A stretch of 6,549 bases of DNA from UBA11574 sp964591175 (GCA_964591175.1 CAZQAF010000133.1:1-6549), one strand, 5' to 3'. Positions 1-5,155 are shown, numbered from the stretch's first letter. A program made the numbers and translations. Notes: generated from the letters alone by a model not told the origin.

Positions 1-23
1 CAAAATGCCGATGTTGAGCTGCC

Positions 24-530
24 ATGCTTAAAAATCCGACCAATATTGTTTTGATCGGGATGCCCGGTTCGGGGAAGAGCACAATCGGTGTTATTTTAGC
101 CAAGTTGACAGCACGCGATTTCATCGATACGGACGTTCTTATCCAGACATCCCTGGGGCGAACCCTGCAGGATATCGTTGATACCCAAGGACACATGGCG
201 TTGCGCGAGGTTGAAGAGCGAATCCTTTTAAAGCTCGATTGCTCCAATCATGTCATTGCCACCGGCGGCAGCGCCGTATATAGCCATGCGGCCATGACGC
301 ACCTGAAATCAAATGGAATCGCTATTTTTTTGAACGTGACGCTGCCGGTCCTGGAGGCAAGGATTCACGATTATGCGACTAGAGGACTTGCTAAGCGACC
401 GGATCAGAGTTTTGACGATCTCTTCGAAGAACGTTCCTCGCTATACAGGAAGTACGCGGATGTAACGATCGAGTGTAAGGATTTTACACAGGAGGAAGTC
501 TGTGAACAAATTGTTTATGCGATCAAGTAA
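24..530 (+). CDS. Shikimate kinase-family P-loop kinase
   Basis: A 168-residue cytoplasmic protein of shikimate kinase size. Shikimate kinase phosphorylates shikimate with ATP in the chorismate pathway. Visible motifs are the Walker A loop GMPGSGKST (12-20), the DTD motif (35-37), whose Asp usually contacts substrate and magnesium, the substrate-binding Arg in ALREVEE (R61), GGSAVYS (81-87), and a lid-like stretch around R120-R125 followed by ERSSLYRKYAD (136-146). In textbook AroK the central motif is GGG and the lid reads RPLL; here they are GGS and RPDQ. I recall a group of proteobacterial proteins annotated as shikimate kinase that share this GGSAVYS variant, so the fold is secure and the substrate less so. 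The ATG at 24 is the only in-frame start after a stop at 15-17, and only a weak GAG lies upstream. All three frames upstream close by position 54, so a preceding gene may overlap slightly but cannot be identified. Confidence 0.85.
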   Translation: MLKNPTNIVLIGMPGSGKSTIGVILAKLTARDFIDTDVLIQTSLGRTLQDIVDTQGHMALREVEERILLKLDCSNHVIATGGSAVYSHAAMTHLKSNGIAIFLNVTLPVLEARIHDYATRGLAKRPDQSFDDLFEERSSLYRKYADVTIECKDFTQEEVCEQIVYAIK

Positions 531-1144
531 CTCCTGATAACCATGTCTTGGCAAAAAATTAATCCCGTCTGATCTCAATCTCGTCCACGTGACGGTGGAG
601 ATTCACCAATGCAGCAGAGCCGGAGATTCCGATGAGAAAAACGGGGTTTAAAAATTTGAATGGCAAGGATATTTTTATTTCGGTCATCTCCCGGTGGGTC
701 GTGCAGATATGTAGGGATTCTCATACATACTATATTACCGGTGTGAAATAGATAAACACTCAAATCTCTGAAAATAAGTGAAGTTTTTATGAAGGAAAAT
801 CCTTCGCGTTATCTGAATTCGTTATACGAGTCGCTCAATAATCATGCTGTCTTTAACAGACCGGTTCAATCATCATCCACTGGTAAAACCGGAATGTTAT
901 GCCTGAAATCATCCGCAGCGGTAAAGAATTCATACAGTACCACAATGTGCACATTTAAAAAACATCTGCGGAATATTCTCTGTTAGTATCAAAGTATCAA
1001 TAAGTTAGCTGAAGATCCTCTGTTCAACGCCATAACACCCACATTTTAGATATAAAATTTCCCTGCATTTCCATAGATGCTCTATCTTTCTTGAATCATT
1101 TGTGTTTCGAAGAACAACAGATCTCGGCGAGAAATATATTTAAT
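531..1144. other. Long gene-poor spacer upstream of a sigma-54 promoter
   Basis: About 610 bases with no recognisable gene, more AT-rich than the flanking genes. No clear terminator with a T-run follows the kinase gene. Two short plus-strand ORFs are present. One at 632-751 encodes 39 residues (MRKTGFKNLNGK...) and has GGAG seven bases before its ATG. The other at 789-986 encodes 65 residues, has a Ser/Asn-rich composition and only a weak AAGTGAAG upstream. I recognise neither product and do not call them genes. Small inverted repeats occur at 584-599 (TCCAC/GTGGA) and 1073-1085 (ATAGA/TCTAT), and an 8-base tandem repeat lies at 985-1000. The right half probably holds activator sites for the promoter at 1145-1160. 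Confidence 0.6.
985..1000. repeat. Tandem direct repeat AGTATCAA x2
   Basis: Two perfect adjacent copies of AGTATCAA at 985-992 and 993-1000. They sit about 145 bases upstream of the -24 element of the sigma-54 promoter, within the usual range for enhancer-binding activators of that promoter class. A regulatory role is inferred from position only. An AT-rich 16-base repeat can also arise by chance. Confidence 0.45.
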
Positions 1145-1160
1145 TGGCATGTATATTGCT
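1145..1160 (+). promoter_or_regulatory. Sigma-54 (RpoN) -24/-12 promoter
   Basis: The sequence TTGGCATGTATATTGCT (1144-1160) matches the RpoN consensus TTGGCACGNNNNTTGCW. The invariant GG is at 1146-1147 and the GC at 1158-1159, with exactly ten bases between them. The main mismatch is T for C at 1150. Transcription would start near 1170, leaving a leader of about 100 bases before the exported FN3 protein. Such promoters need an ATP-dependent enhancer-binding activator, which is not encoded in the window. Confidence 0.75.
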
Positions 1161-1227
1161 GAGAGGTGGCTTAAAATTTTAAACTATTTTGGCTTTCGGC
1201 ATAGGTAAAACCGATAATCTAAAACAA

Positions 1228-1244
1228 CGGTATGGGAAATACCG
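1228..1244 (+). promoter_or_regulatory. Hairpin in the leader of the FN3/CFI-box gene
   Basis: CGGTAT (1228-1233) and ATACCG (1239-1244) form a perfect six-base-pair stem around the loop GGGAA. It lies in the predicted 5' untranslated region, 25 bases before the preferred ATG. No T-run follows, so it is not an intrinsic terminator. I could not match the leader to a known riboswitch. It could affect mRNA stability or translation, since no Shine-Dalgarno site is visible for this gene. Confidence 0.4.
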
Positions 1245-1269
1245 CTAAACATATTCAAATTTGATTTAT

Positions 1270-1986
1270 ATGAGGCGATTTAAAAGAAGTAAACGATCGG
1301 ATTGTCTGCAATTGATATTGTTGTTTTTTCTGATGTTTTTTTGGGGTGTCTCATCGCTGTATGCCATGGACATTACGCTCAGATGGGCTCCCAACAATGA
1401 GCCGCATGTGGCCGGCTATAAAGTTTTTTATCGAGAGGCCGGTAAGTCTTATAAATATAACAAACCCTATTGGGAAACCACTGATACCGAATGCACGATT
1501 TACGACCTCGATAAAACGAAAATATATTATTTTGTCGTAAGAGCTTTTGATAAAGATGGAAACACCAGTACGAATTCCAACGAAGTGGCGCTTAATGCCG
1601 GTACGGCGGTAAATAACGTCGACAATGATTCCGTCAGCGCCGGCGGCGGCGGCGGCGGATGTTTCATCGCCACGGCCGCATATGGATCGCTGCTGGAACC
1701 GCATGTCAGATTATTGTGTCAATTCCGGGACCGTTTTTTGTTGACCAACGGCCCGGGGAAAATATTCGTAAAATATTATTACAAATACTCACCGCCTTCA
1801 GCACATTTCATTTCCCGGCATGCTGTTTTAAGCGCTTTGGTCTGCGTGTTTCTATTGCCCCTTGTAGGATACAGTTGGATGCTTTTAAACATGGGGCCGG
1901 GTATTACACTGTTATTTATACTACTCATGGGAATCGGTCTGGTTTATATGGTAAGGTGGAGAAAAAGAACGGTTTCGGTAAGGTAA
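1270..1986 (+). CDS. Exported FN3-domain protein with CFI-box C-terminal membrane region
   Basis: A 238-residue protein counted from the ATG at 1270; a TTG at 1261 would add three residues, and neither start has a clear Shine-Dalgarno site. Residues 1-32 form a signal peptide: a basic start (RRFKRSKR), a hydrophobic core and likely cleavage after SLYA. One fibronectin type III domain follows at about 34-108, with ITLRWAPNNEPHVAGYKVFY at its start, YYFVVRAFD near its end, and NSNEV at its close. A Ser/Asn-rich linker leads to six glycines (125-130) and CFIATAAYGS (131-140), then EPHVRLLCQFRDRFL and YYKYSPPSAHFI. Two hydrophobic helices (about 185-205 and 210-229) precede a basic tail, RWRKR. 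I recall this C-terminal block as the recurrent CFI-box-CTERM region of deltaproteobacterial surface proteins, where a role in anchoring or sorting is suspected but not shown. The FN3 domain should lie outside the cytoplasmic membrane and bind carbohydrate or protein; its ligand is unknown. A sigma-54 promoter lies upstream. Confidence 0.85.
   Translation: MRRFKRSKRSDCLQLILLFFLMFFWGVSSLYAMDITLRWAPNNEPHVAGYKVFYREAGKSYKYNKPYWETTDTECTIYDLDKTKIYYFVVRAFDKDGNTSTNSNEVALNAGTAVNNVDNDSVSAGGGGGGCFIATAAYGSLLEPHVRLLCQFRDRFLLTNGPGKIFVKYYYKYSPPSAHFISRHAVLSALVCVFLLPLVGYSWMLLNMGPGITLLFILLMGIGLVYMVRWRKRTVSVR
1642..1656 (+). repeat. GGC trinucleotide repeat encoding a poly-Gly hinge
   Basis: Five in-frame GGC codons followed by GGA encode the six glycines directly before the cysteine of CFIATAAYGS. 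Slippage here would change linker length in steps of one residue without breaking the frame, so length may vary between strains. Confidence 0.7.
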
Positions 1987-1993
1987 TCTGTCA

Positions 1994-2212
1994 ATGGTAG
2001 AATTATTGCAAAAAATGTTTGACAGCAGTCCGGATCAGTCAACTATTGTAATCGAAGATATCTGCTCGAACTGCAAAAAAGACGTCTCTATTCAAATTAC
2101 ACCCACATCAGGAGGATTCGGACTTCTCGGCGGGGCATTGTTTGAGAACGCCGCCGGCGGATATTATGCCAGATGCGCTGTTTGCTATGGCCACAACCCA
2201 AAAGAGGGGTAA
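1994..2212 (+). CDS. Small four-cysteine zinc-ribbon-like protein
   Basis: A 72-residue soluble protein with two CxxC pairs, C24-SN-C27 and C61-AV-C64, separated by 33 residues. This spacing fits a zinc ribbon with one tetrahedral metal site. Between the pairs lies a Gly-rich segment (SGGFGLLGGALFENAAGG, 39-56). There is no signal peptide or membrane helix, so it is probably cytoplasmic. Its ATG is seven bases after the stop of the FN3/CFI-box gene, and its Shine-Dalgarno AAGG (1980-1983) overlaps the end of that gene, which indicates co-transcription and probably coupled translation from the sigma-54 promoter. I do not recognise a named family. A nucleic-acid or protein contact is possible for a zinc ribbon, but no function should be assigned. 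Confidence 0.7.
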   Translation: MVELLQKMFDSSPDQSTIVIEDICSNCKKDVSIQITPTSGGFGLLGGALFENAAGGYYARCAVCYGHNPKEG

Positions 2213-2246
2213 GCCGCACTATCGGATGGGTGATCAAGAGAGACCT

Positions 2247-2267
2247 TTGAACGTTGAACCTTGAACC
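2247..2267. repeat. TTGAACN heptamer tandem repeat
   Basis: Three consecutive heptamers, TTGAACG, TTGAACC and TTGAACC, followed by a degenerate CGAAACC. They lie in the 76-base gap between two convergent genes (plus-strand stop at 2212, minus-strand stop at 2289). I recall similar TTGAACC strings between genes in Desulfobacterota genomes. Their function is unknown. They are too short and have no spacers, so they are not CRISPR. Confidence 0.6.
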
Positions 2268-2288
2268 CGAAACCAAACATTCAAGGAA

Positions 2289-2672
2289 TTATAAAATTTT
2301 GAATCCGGTGGTCAGTTTGGTAAATTCCGATTCCGAAACCGGTTCCCAAGGGCCGACGGGATCAAATTGGATATACGATTTTATATTTGGCGAAAAAACT
2401 TTCCCTGCCGTGATATTCGGTTTTTTCATCAGGTATTTAAAGTTTTCACCTAAATCCAGAAGCAAATCCAGATTGTCGTTATCCTCTAAAAGTTCAACAA
2501 GCAGCATATTCTGAACCAGGCCGCTTCCTTTTAGATGTTTTTTGCTGTCCCTCCCGGTATATACCTCGATAGATGTTTTCTCGAGCAAGGCAGCGCTATT
2601 GTCCTCCCCCACCAAAAACGCCTGATTTACCAGATACGTAGCGTCTTCAAAAGGAATCCACTCACTCATCAT
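2289..2672 (-). CDS. Hypothetical acidic soluble protein
   Basis: A 127-residue protein that I do not recognise. It has no signal peptide, membrane helix or cysteine cluster and is probably cytoplasmic. The middle carries an acidic, leucine-rich segment (LLVELLEDNDNLDLLLDLGENF, about 57-78) that is probably helical. A Gly/Pro/Trp-containing segment follows (FDPVGPWEPVSESEF) before the hydrophobic C-terminal end TTGFKIL. The reading frame opens with two adjacent ATG codons (2670-2672 and 2667-2669). AAAAGAGA just upstream on the minus strand is an acceptable Shine-Dalgarno site, and either ATG could be used. It lies 81 bases downstream of the small membrane protein gene on the same strand, so the two may share a transcript. 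Codon structure and the ribosome site favour a real gene; function is open. Confidence 0.6.
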   Translation of the reverse strand: MMSEWIPFEDATYLVNQAFLVGEDNSAALLEKTSIEVYTGRDSKKHLKGSGLVQNMLLVELLEDNDNLDLLLDLGENFKYLMKKPNITAGKVFSPNIKSYIQFDPVGPWEPVSESEFTKLTTGFKIL

Positions 2673-2704
2673 TATGTCTCTTTTCTGATGGTCTTCAGCA
2701 GCAT

Positions 2705-2723
2705 TGAGACCTTTGCGGTCTCA
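2705..2723. other. Perfect 7-bp hairpin between two minus-strand genes
   Basis: TGAGACC (2705-2711) and GGTCTCA (2717-2723) form a seven-base-pair stem with a five-base loop. It sits between the small membrane protein gene and the acidic hypothetical gene, about 33 bases upstream of the latter's start. No T-run follows on either strand, so it is a poor intrinsic terminator. An mRNA processing or stability element, or an operator, would fit the position. Confidence 0.45.
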
Positions 2724-2753
2724 TAATTAAACCCGGGTAAAACGCAAACACCC

Positions 2754-2957
2754 TTACTTGGCTTCGATTTCACAGCGTTTGTTCAAATGGGCGGAAAAGA
2801 AATATGCTGAAGCAAGAAATGCCGGAACAGCGAGCAAGAAACCGAAAAAAGGCAGTATGGTGATACCGCTCACCAGAAAAGCTACTGCGGTAATAAGAAA
2901 AAATAACCCGACACCCGCTTTTGATACTCTTTCGACGATGCATATATTTTTTTTCAT
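2754..2957 (-). CDS. Small two-helix inner membrane protein (DUF2892/YgaP-TM-like, tentative)
   Basis: A 67-residue protein starting MKKNICIVERVSKAG. The ATG at 2957 is chosen because a strong Shine-Dalgarno, GAGGTGG (2967-2961), sits just before it. An in-frame ATG four codons upstream (2969) would place that site inside the coding sequence. Two hydrophobic stretches (roughly residues 16-30 and 34-55) form a helical hairpin, followed by a basic end, HLNKRCEIEAK. The pattern Asn-x3-ERV-x4-G followed by two helices resembles the DUF2892 family related to the membrane part of YgaP, but the match is loose and from memory. No function is assigned. It is the first gene of a probable leftward pair. 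Confidence 0.7.
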   Translation of the reverse strand: MKKNICIVERVSKAGVGLFFLITAVAFLVSGITILPFFGFLLAVPAFLASAYFFSAHLNKRCEIEAK

Positions 2958-2960
2958 GAG

Positions 2961-2967
2961 CCACCTC
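2961..2967 (-). promoter_or_regulatory. Shine-Dalgarno GAGGTGG fixing the start at 2957
   Basis: Read on the minus strand, GAGGTGG is followed by CTC and then ATG. It matches the anti-Shine-Dalgarno complement GGAGGTG over GAGGTG and decides between the two in-frame ATGs in favour of the shorter protein. Confidence 0.7.
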
Positions 2968-3207
2968 ATAAAATAGCTTTTGTTGCATAATCCTCAAATC
3001 ATCGATCCGAAGGCTTCAATACTGTTTTAACAGATGTTAAGACCGTTATGCAGAAAGTCAAGAACGTATCACAACCGAAGGTATCGCATCAGATTATGGC
3101 CCTGTGTGCCGGCCTCATATTCTGTACATGTATCATTTTCTTTGATTGAAAAAGACATGGCAAAATGCTAAGTTATATTGATACAAAGCTTGAGAAAGGG
3201 TGTTTTA

Positions 3208-3215
3208 AAGGTGAG
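3208..3215 (+). promoter_or_regulatory. Shine-Dalgarno AAGGTGAG fixing the start at 3219
   Basis: AAGGTGAG is followed by TTT and then ATG at 3219. This strong match shows that translation of the lipoprotein begins there, although the open frame extends upstream to 3165. Confidence 0.7.
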
Positions 3216-3218
3216 TTT

Positions 3219-3455
3219 ATGAAAAGCGTGATGGTCAGTTTTATAATGGTGATGTTTCTGTGCAGTGTCTCTTTTTGGAGCTGCAGCAAGGATAAAGACA
3301 CAGAATCCAAAAAGGGCGCCATTGAAAAAATGACTGAAAAGGCCGGGAAAGAGATCGCGGACAAGCTGCAGAAACCGATCAGAAATGCCCGTTCCGTTAA
3401 AAAGAAGCAAGAAGAAAGAGACAAAGAACTCGAGAACGCCATAAAGGGCCAATAA
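3219..3455 (+). CDS. Small lysine-rich probable lipoprotein
   Basis: A 78-residue protein. The start at 3219 is supported by the Shine-Dalgarno site just upstream; a longer frame from 3165 would bury the signal peptide. Residues 1-21 form a short signal peptide (MKSVMVSFIMVMFLC...) ending SFWS-C22. C22 is the likely lipidated cysteine, although Phe at -3 and Trp at -2 make an atypical lipobox. The mature part (about 56 residues) is highly charged and probably helical: SKDKDTESKKGAIEKMTEKAG, then ADKLQKPIRNARSVKKKQ and a Lys/Glu-rich tail. I recall short deltaproteobacterial lipoproteins with a similar IEKMTDK...I..PI..AR pattern, but know no function. It would sit at the periplasmic face of a membrane. 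The gene is followed after 76 bases by mtnA; co-transcription is possible but not shown. Confidence 0.75.
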   Translation: MKSVMVSFIMVMFLCSVSFWSCSKDKDTESKKGAIEKMTEKAGKEIADKLQKPIRNARSVKKKQEERDKELENAIKGQ

Positions 3456-3531
3456 ATGTCATTTCGCTGACTTCAAGCGTTTTTGGGTTCAATTTCGGAA
3501 AAGATATTTCATTTATAAAAGGGATTGTTTG

Positions 3532-4641
3532 ATGAAGGTTGACGGCAATAACATGCGCACCATTTGGCTGGACAAGGATTTAACAACGGTAAAGGTGATC
3601 GATCAGCGGTTATTACCCCATCAATTGGTTATATCCGACCTCAAAACCGTCGATCATGTCATTGCAGCCGTCAAAGAGATGGTTGTGAGAGGTGCGCCGT
3701 TGATCGGCGTTACAGGGGCATACGGCGTGTATCTCGCGACATTGAATTCACCGGCAAAAACCATTGAAGACCACTATCTGGCAGCCGAATGCAGCCGTTT
3801 GAAATCGGCCCGGCCCACGGCGGTGAATCTTGCGTGGGCGGTGGACAGGATGTTTTCCTTGATGTGTGGCGTATCGGGGACTCCGGAAAAGATCGATGCC
3901 GCCCGGCAGGAAGCAGGAAAGATTGCAGAGGAAGAGGTTGAAAACTGCCGAAAAATCGGCGAACACGGGTATCATCTGATTGAGGAAATCTGCCGCAAGA
4001 AAAACAAGGAAACCGTAAACCTGCTGACCCATTGCAACGCCGGGTGGCTGGCCTGCATCGAATACGGCACGGCCACGGCGCCCATGTATGTTGCATTTGA
4101 CAAGGGGATCGATATTCACGTATGGGTCGATGAAACCAGACCGCTCAACCAGGGCGCGCGGTTGACGGCCTGGGAACTGGGAAAGTATGGTATTCCCCAC
4201 ACGGTCATCACCGACAATGCCGGCGGACATCTCATGCAGCACGGTATGGTGGACATGGTGATTACCGGGACCGACAGAACCACCTACACAGGAGATGTTG
4301 CCAATAAAATCGGGACCTATCTAAAAGCGCTTGCCGCATACGACAATAATATCCCATTTTATGTGGCCCTTCCGTCCAGCACGTTCGATTGGACATTGCG
4401 AGACGGTATTCAGGGGATCCCCATCGAAACAAGAGACCCGGATGAAATCCGGTACGTCCAGGGAATGAATCACGGGAAGATCAAAGATGTGCTGATCACC
4501 CCCGAAGCCAGTCCTGCCGGCAACTTTGCTTTTGATGTGACACCGGCGAGACTGGTGACCGGTTTTATCACCGAGCGGGGCATTTGCGGTGCTTCCGAAA
4601 AAGAGATACTCAAGTTGTTTCCGGAAAGGAAAAATTCTTGA
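3532..4641 (+). CDS. mtnA: S-methyl-5-thioribose-1-phosphate isomerase
   Basis: A 369-residue cytoplasmic enzyme of the eIF2B-like aldose-ketose isomerase family. It converts 5-methylthioribose-1-phosphate to 5-methylthioribulose-1-phosphate in methionine salvage. Motifs, numbered from the ATG at 3532: RGAPLIG (53-59), THCNAG with the expected catalytic Cys168, DETRPLNQGARLTAWEL (200-216), GTDR with the expected catalytic Asp248, GDVANKIGTY (254-263) and PFYVALPSSTFD. The catalytic Cys and Asp correspond to Cys160 and Asp240 of the Bacillus subtilis enzyme. The NAGWLA, NAGGHLMQHG and GTDRTT variants place it in a branch I associate with anaerobic or proteobacterial enzymes, some of which also act on 5-deoxyribose-1-phosphate. 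An AAAAGGGA ribosome site (3517-3524) supports the ATG; a TTG lies immediately before it. The gene ends at the start of the ahbB leader, so it probably shares an operon with the genes downstream. Other methionine salvage genes are not in the window. Confidence 0.92.
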   Translation: MKVDGNNMRTIWLDKDLTTVKVIDQRLLPHQLVISDLKTVDHVIAAVKEMVVRGAPLIGVTGAYGVYLATLNSPAKTIEDHYLAAECSRLKSARPTAVNLAWAVDRMFSLMCGVSGTPEKIDAARQEAGKIAEEEVENCRKIGEHGYHLIEEICRKKNKETVNLLTHCNAGWLACIEYGTATAPMYVAFDKGIDIHVWVDETRPLNQGARLTAWELGKYGIPHTVITDNAGGHLMQHGMVDMVITGTDRTTYTGDVANKIGTYLKALAAYDNNIPFYVALPSSTFDWTLRDGIQGIPIETRDPDEIRYVQGMNHGKIKDVLITPEASPAGNFAFDVTPARLVTGFITERGICGASEKEILKLFPERKNS

Positions 4642-4664
4642 CATTTCACGGCTCGACCCGTTAA
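4625..4664 (+). promoter_or_regulatory. Shine-Dalgarno and 8-codon ORF between mtnA and ahbB
   Basis: AAAGGA (4625-4630) lies seven bases before a TTG (4638-4640) that overlaps the mtnA stop as TTGA. From that TTG the frame reads MTFHGSTR and stops at 4662-4664, nine bases before the ahbB ATG. It may deliver ribosomes to ahbB by termination-reinitiation. It may equally be a chance ORF. Confidence 0.3.
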
Positions 4665-4672
4665 ATCGCGCT

Positions 4673-5155
4673 ATGTTGACCGATCTGGACAAGAGAATCA
4701 TCGCTGCCATTCAGGGGGATATTTCCATCACCGAACGGCCGTATTTGGAAATTGCCGAACAACTCGGAATTTCCGAAGACGTGCTCCTTGAAAGACTGAA
4801 ACAGCTATGTGACAAGGGGATCATCCGGCGGTTCGGGGCGACCCTGCGCCACCAGAAATCCGGATATCCGGCCAATGCCATGGCGACATGGCAGGTGGAT
4901 GAAGAGAATATCAACGCAGTGGGGGAAAGAATGGCTGCGTTTCGGGAGATTTCCCACTGCTACCGGAGAACCCCCCAAAATGATTGGCCGTATAACCTGT
5001 ACACCATGATCCATGCAAAAGATGATGCCGCCTGCATGGAATTCGCCCGAAATATTTCCAAAGAAACCGCTATTGACAAATACACCCTTCTTTTCAGCCG
5101 CAAAGAACTCAAGAAGACATCCATGGAATATTTTCCGACGGATGAGAACGATTAG
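4673..5155 (+). CDS. ahbB: Siroheme decarboxylase beta subunit, Lrp/AsnC-like
   Basis: A 160-residue protein resembling AhbB. With AhbA it removes two acetate carboxyl groups from siroheme to give 12,18-didecarboxysiroheme in the alternative heme pathway of sulfate reducers and archaea. An Lrp/AsnC-type helix-turn-helix fold occupies about 23-57 (YLEIAEQLGISEDVLLERLKQL, then GIIRRFGATLRH). The C-terminal ferredoxin-like half carries HCYRR (95-99), DWPYNLYTMIH (104-114), and TLLFSRKELKKTSMEYF near the end. The HCYRR and WPYNLYTMIH motifs are what distinguish AhbB from ordinary AsnC regulators. The ATG at 4673 gives MLTDLDKRIIAAIQ, the N-terminal form I expect for the family, but it has no Shine-Dalgarno site. 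The same frame is open back to a GTG at 4589 inside mtnA. AhbA is not in the window. A DNA-binding regulator is the alternative reading, less likely given the C-terminal motifs. Confidence 0.85.
   Translation: MLTDLDKRIIAAIQGDISITERPYLEIAEQLGISEDVLLERLKQLCDKGIIRRFGATLRHQKSGYPANAMATWQVDEENINAVGERMAAFREISHCYRRTPQNDWPYNLYTMIHAKDDAACMEFARNISKETAIDKYTLLFSRKELKKTSMEYFPTDEND

Larger units (their letters stand above)
2958..3218. promoter_or_regulatory. Divergent intergenic region with overlapping inverted repeats
   Basis: This spacer separates the leftward membrane-protein gene from the rightward lipoprotein gene and must hold promoters for at least one of them. Two overlapping inverted repeats are visible: CTGTT-TT-AACAG (3022-3033) and TTAAC-AGAT-GTTAA (3027-3040). 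Together they could form an operator about 65-80 bases upstream of the leftward start. No convincing sigma-70 promoter was found on either strand. A 33-residue ORF at 3048-3149 (MQKVKNVSQPKVSHQ... ending in a Cys-rich hydrophobic stretch) is present but has only a weak TAAGA ribosome site, and I do not call it a gene. Confidence 0.4.

Noticed and set aside
575..763. Minus-strand open frame of 62 codons
   Set aside because: No ribosome site of note, no recognisable motifs, and it opposes a better-supported short plus-strand ORF in a gene-poor region.
789..986. Plus-strand open frame of 65 codons
   Set aside because: Weak ribosome site, Ser/Asn/Thr-rich composition typical of chance translation and no recognisable domain. 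Mentioned only in the spacer description.
1171..1260. Possible riboswitch (c-di-GMP class) in the leader of the FN3/CFI-box gene
   Set aside because: A hairpin and the phrase GGTAAAACCG are present, but the conserved GCAAACC/GCAAAGCC elements of GEMM riboswitches are missing.
1351..1704. Minus-strand open frame opposite the FN3/CFI-box gene
   Set aside because: It is a shadow of the clearly coding plus strand; its alanine run is the GGC repeat read backwards.
2247..2267. Heptamer repeat as a CRISPR array
   Set aside because: The units are seven bases and directly adjacent with no spacers.
3465..3484. Terminator-like CGCT/AGCG stem followed by TTTTT after the lipoprotein gene
   Set aside because: The stem has only four base pairs with a seven-base loop, too weak to call an intrinsic terminator.
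3748..4242. Minus-strand open frames opposite mtnA
   Set aside because: The plus strand encodes an unmistakable MtnA with catalytic residues; the antisense frames have no motifs.
4673..5155. AhbB-like protein as an ordinary Lrp/AsnC transcription regulator
   Set aside because: The fold is shared, but HCYRR and WPYNLYTMIH in the C-terminal half match the siroheme decarboxylase subunit rather than amino-acid-sensing regulators.
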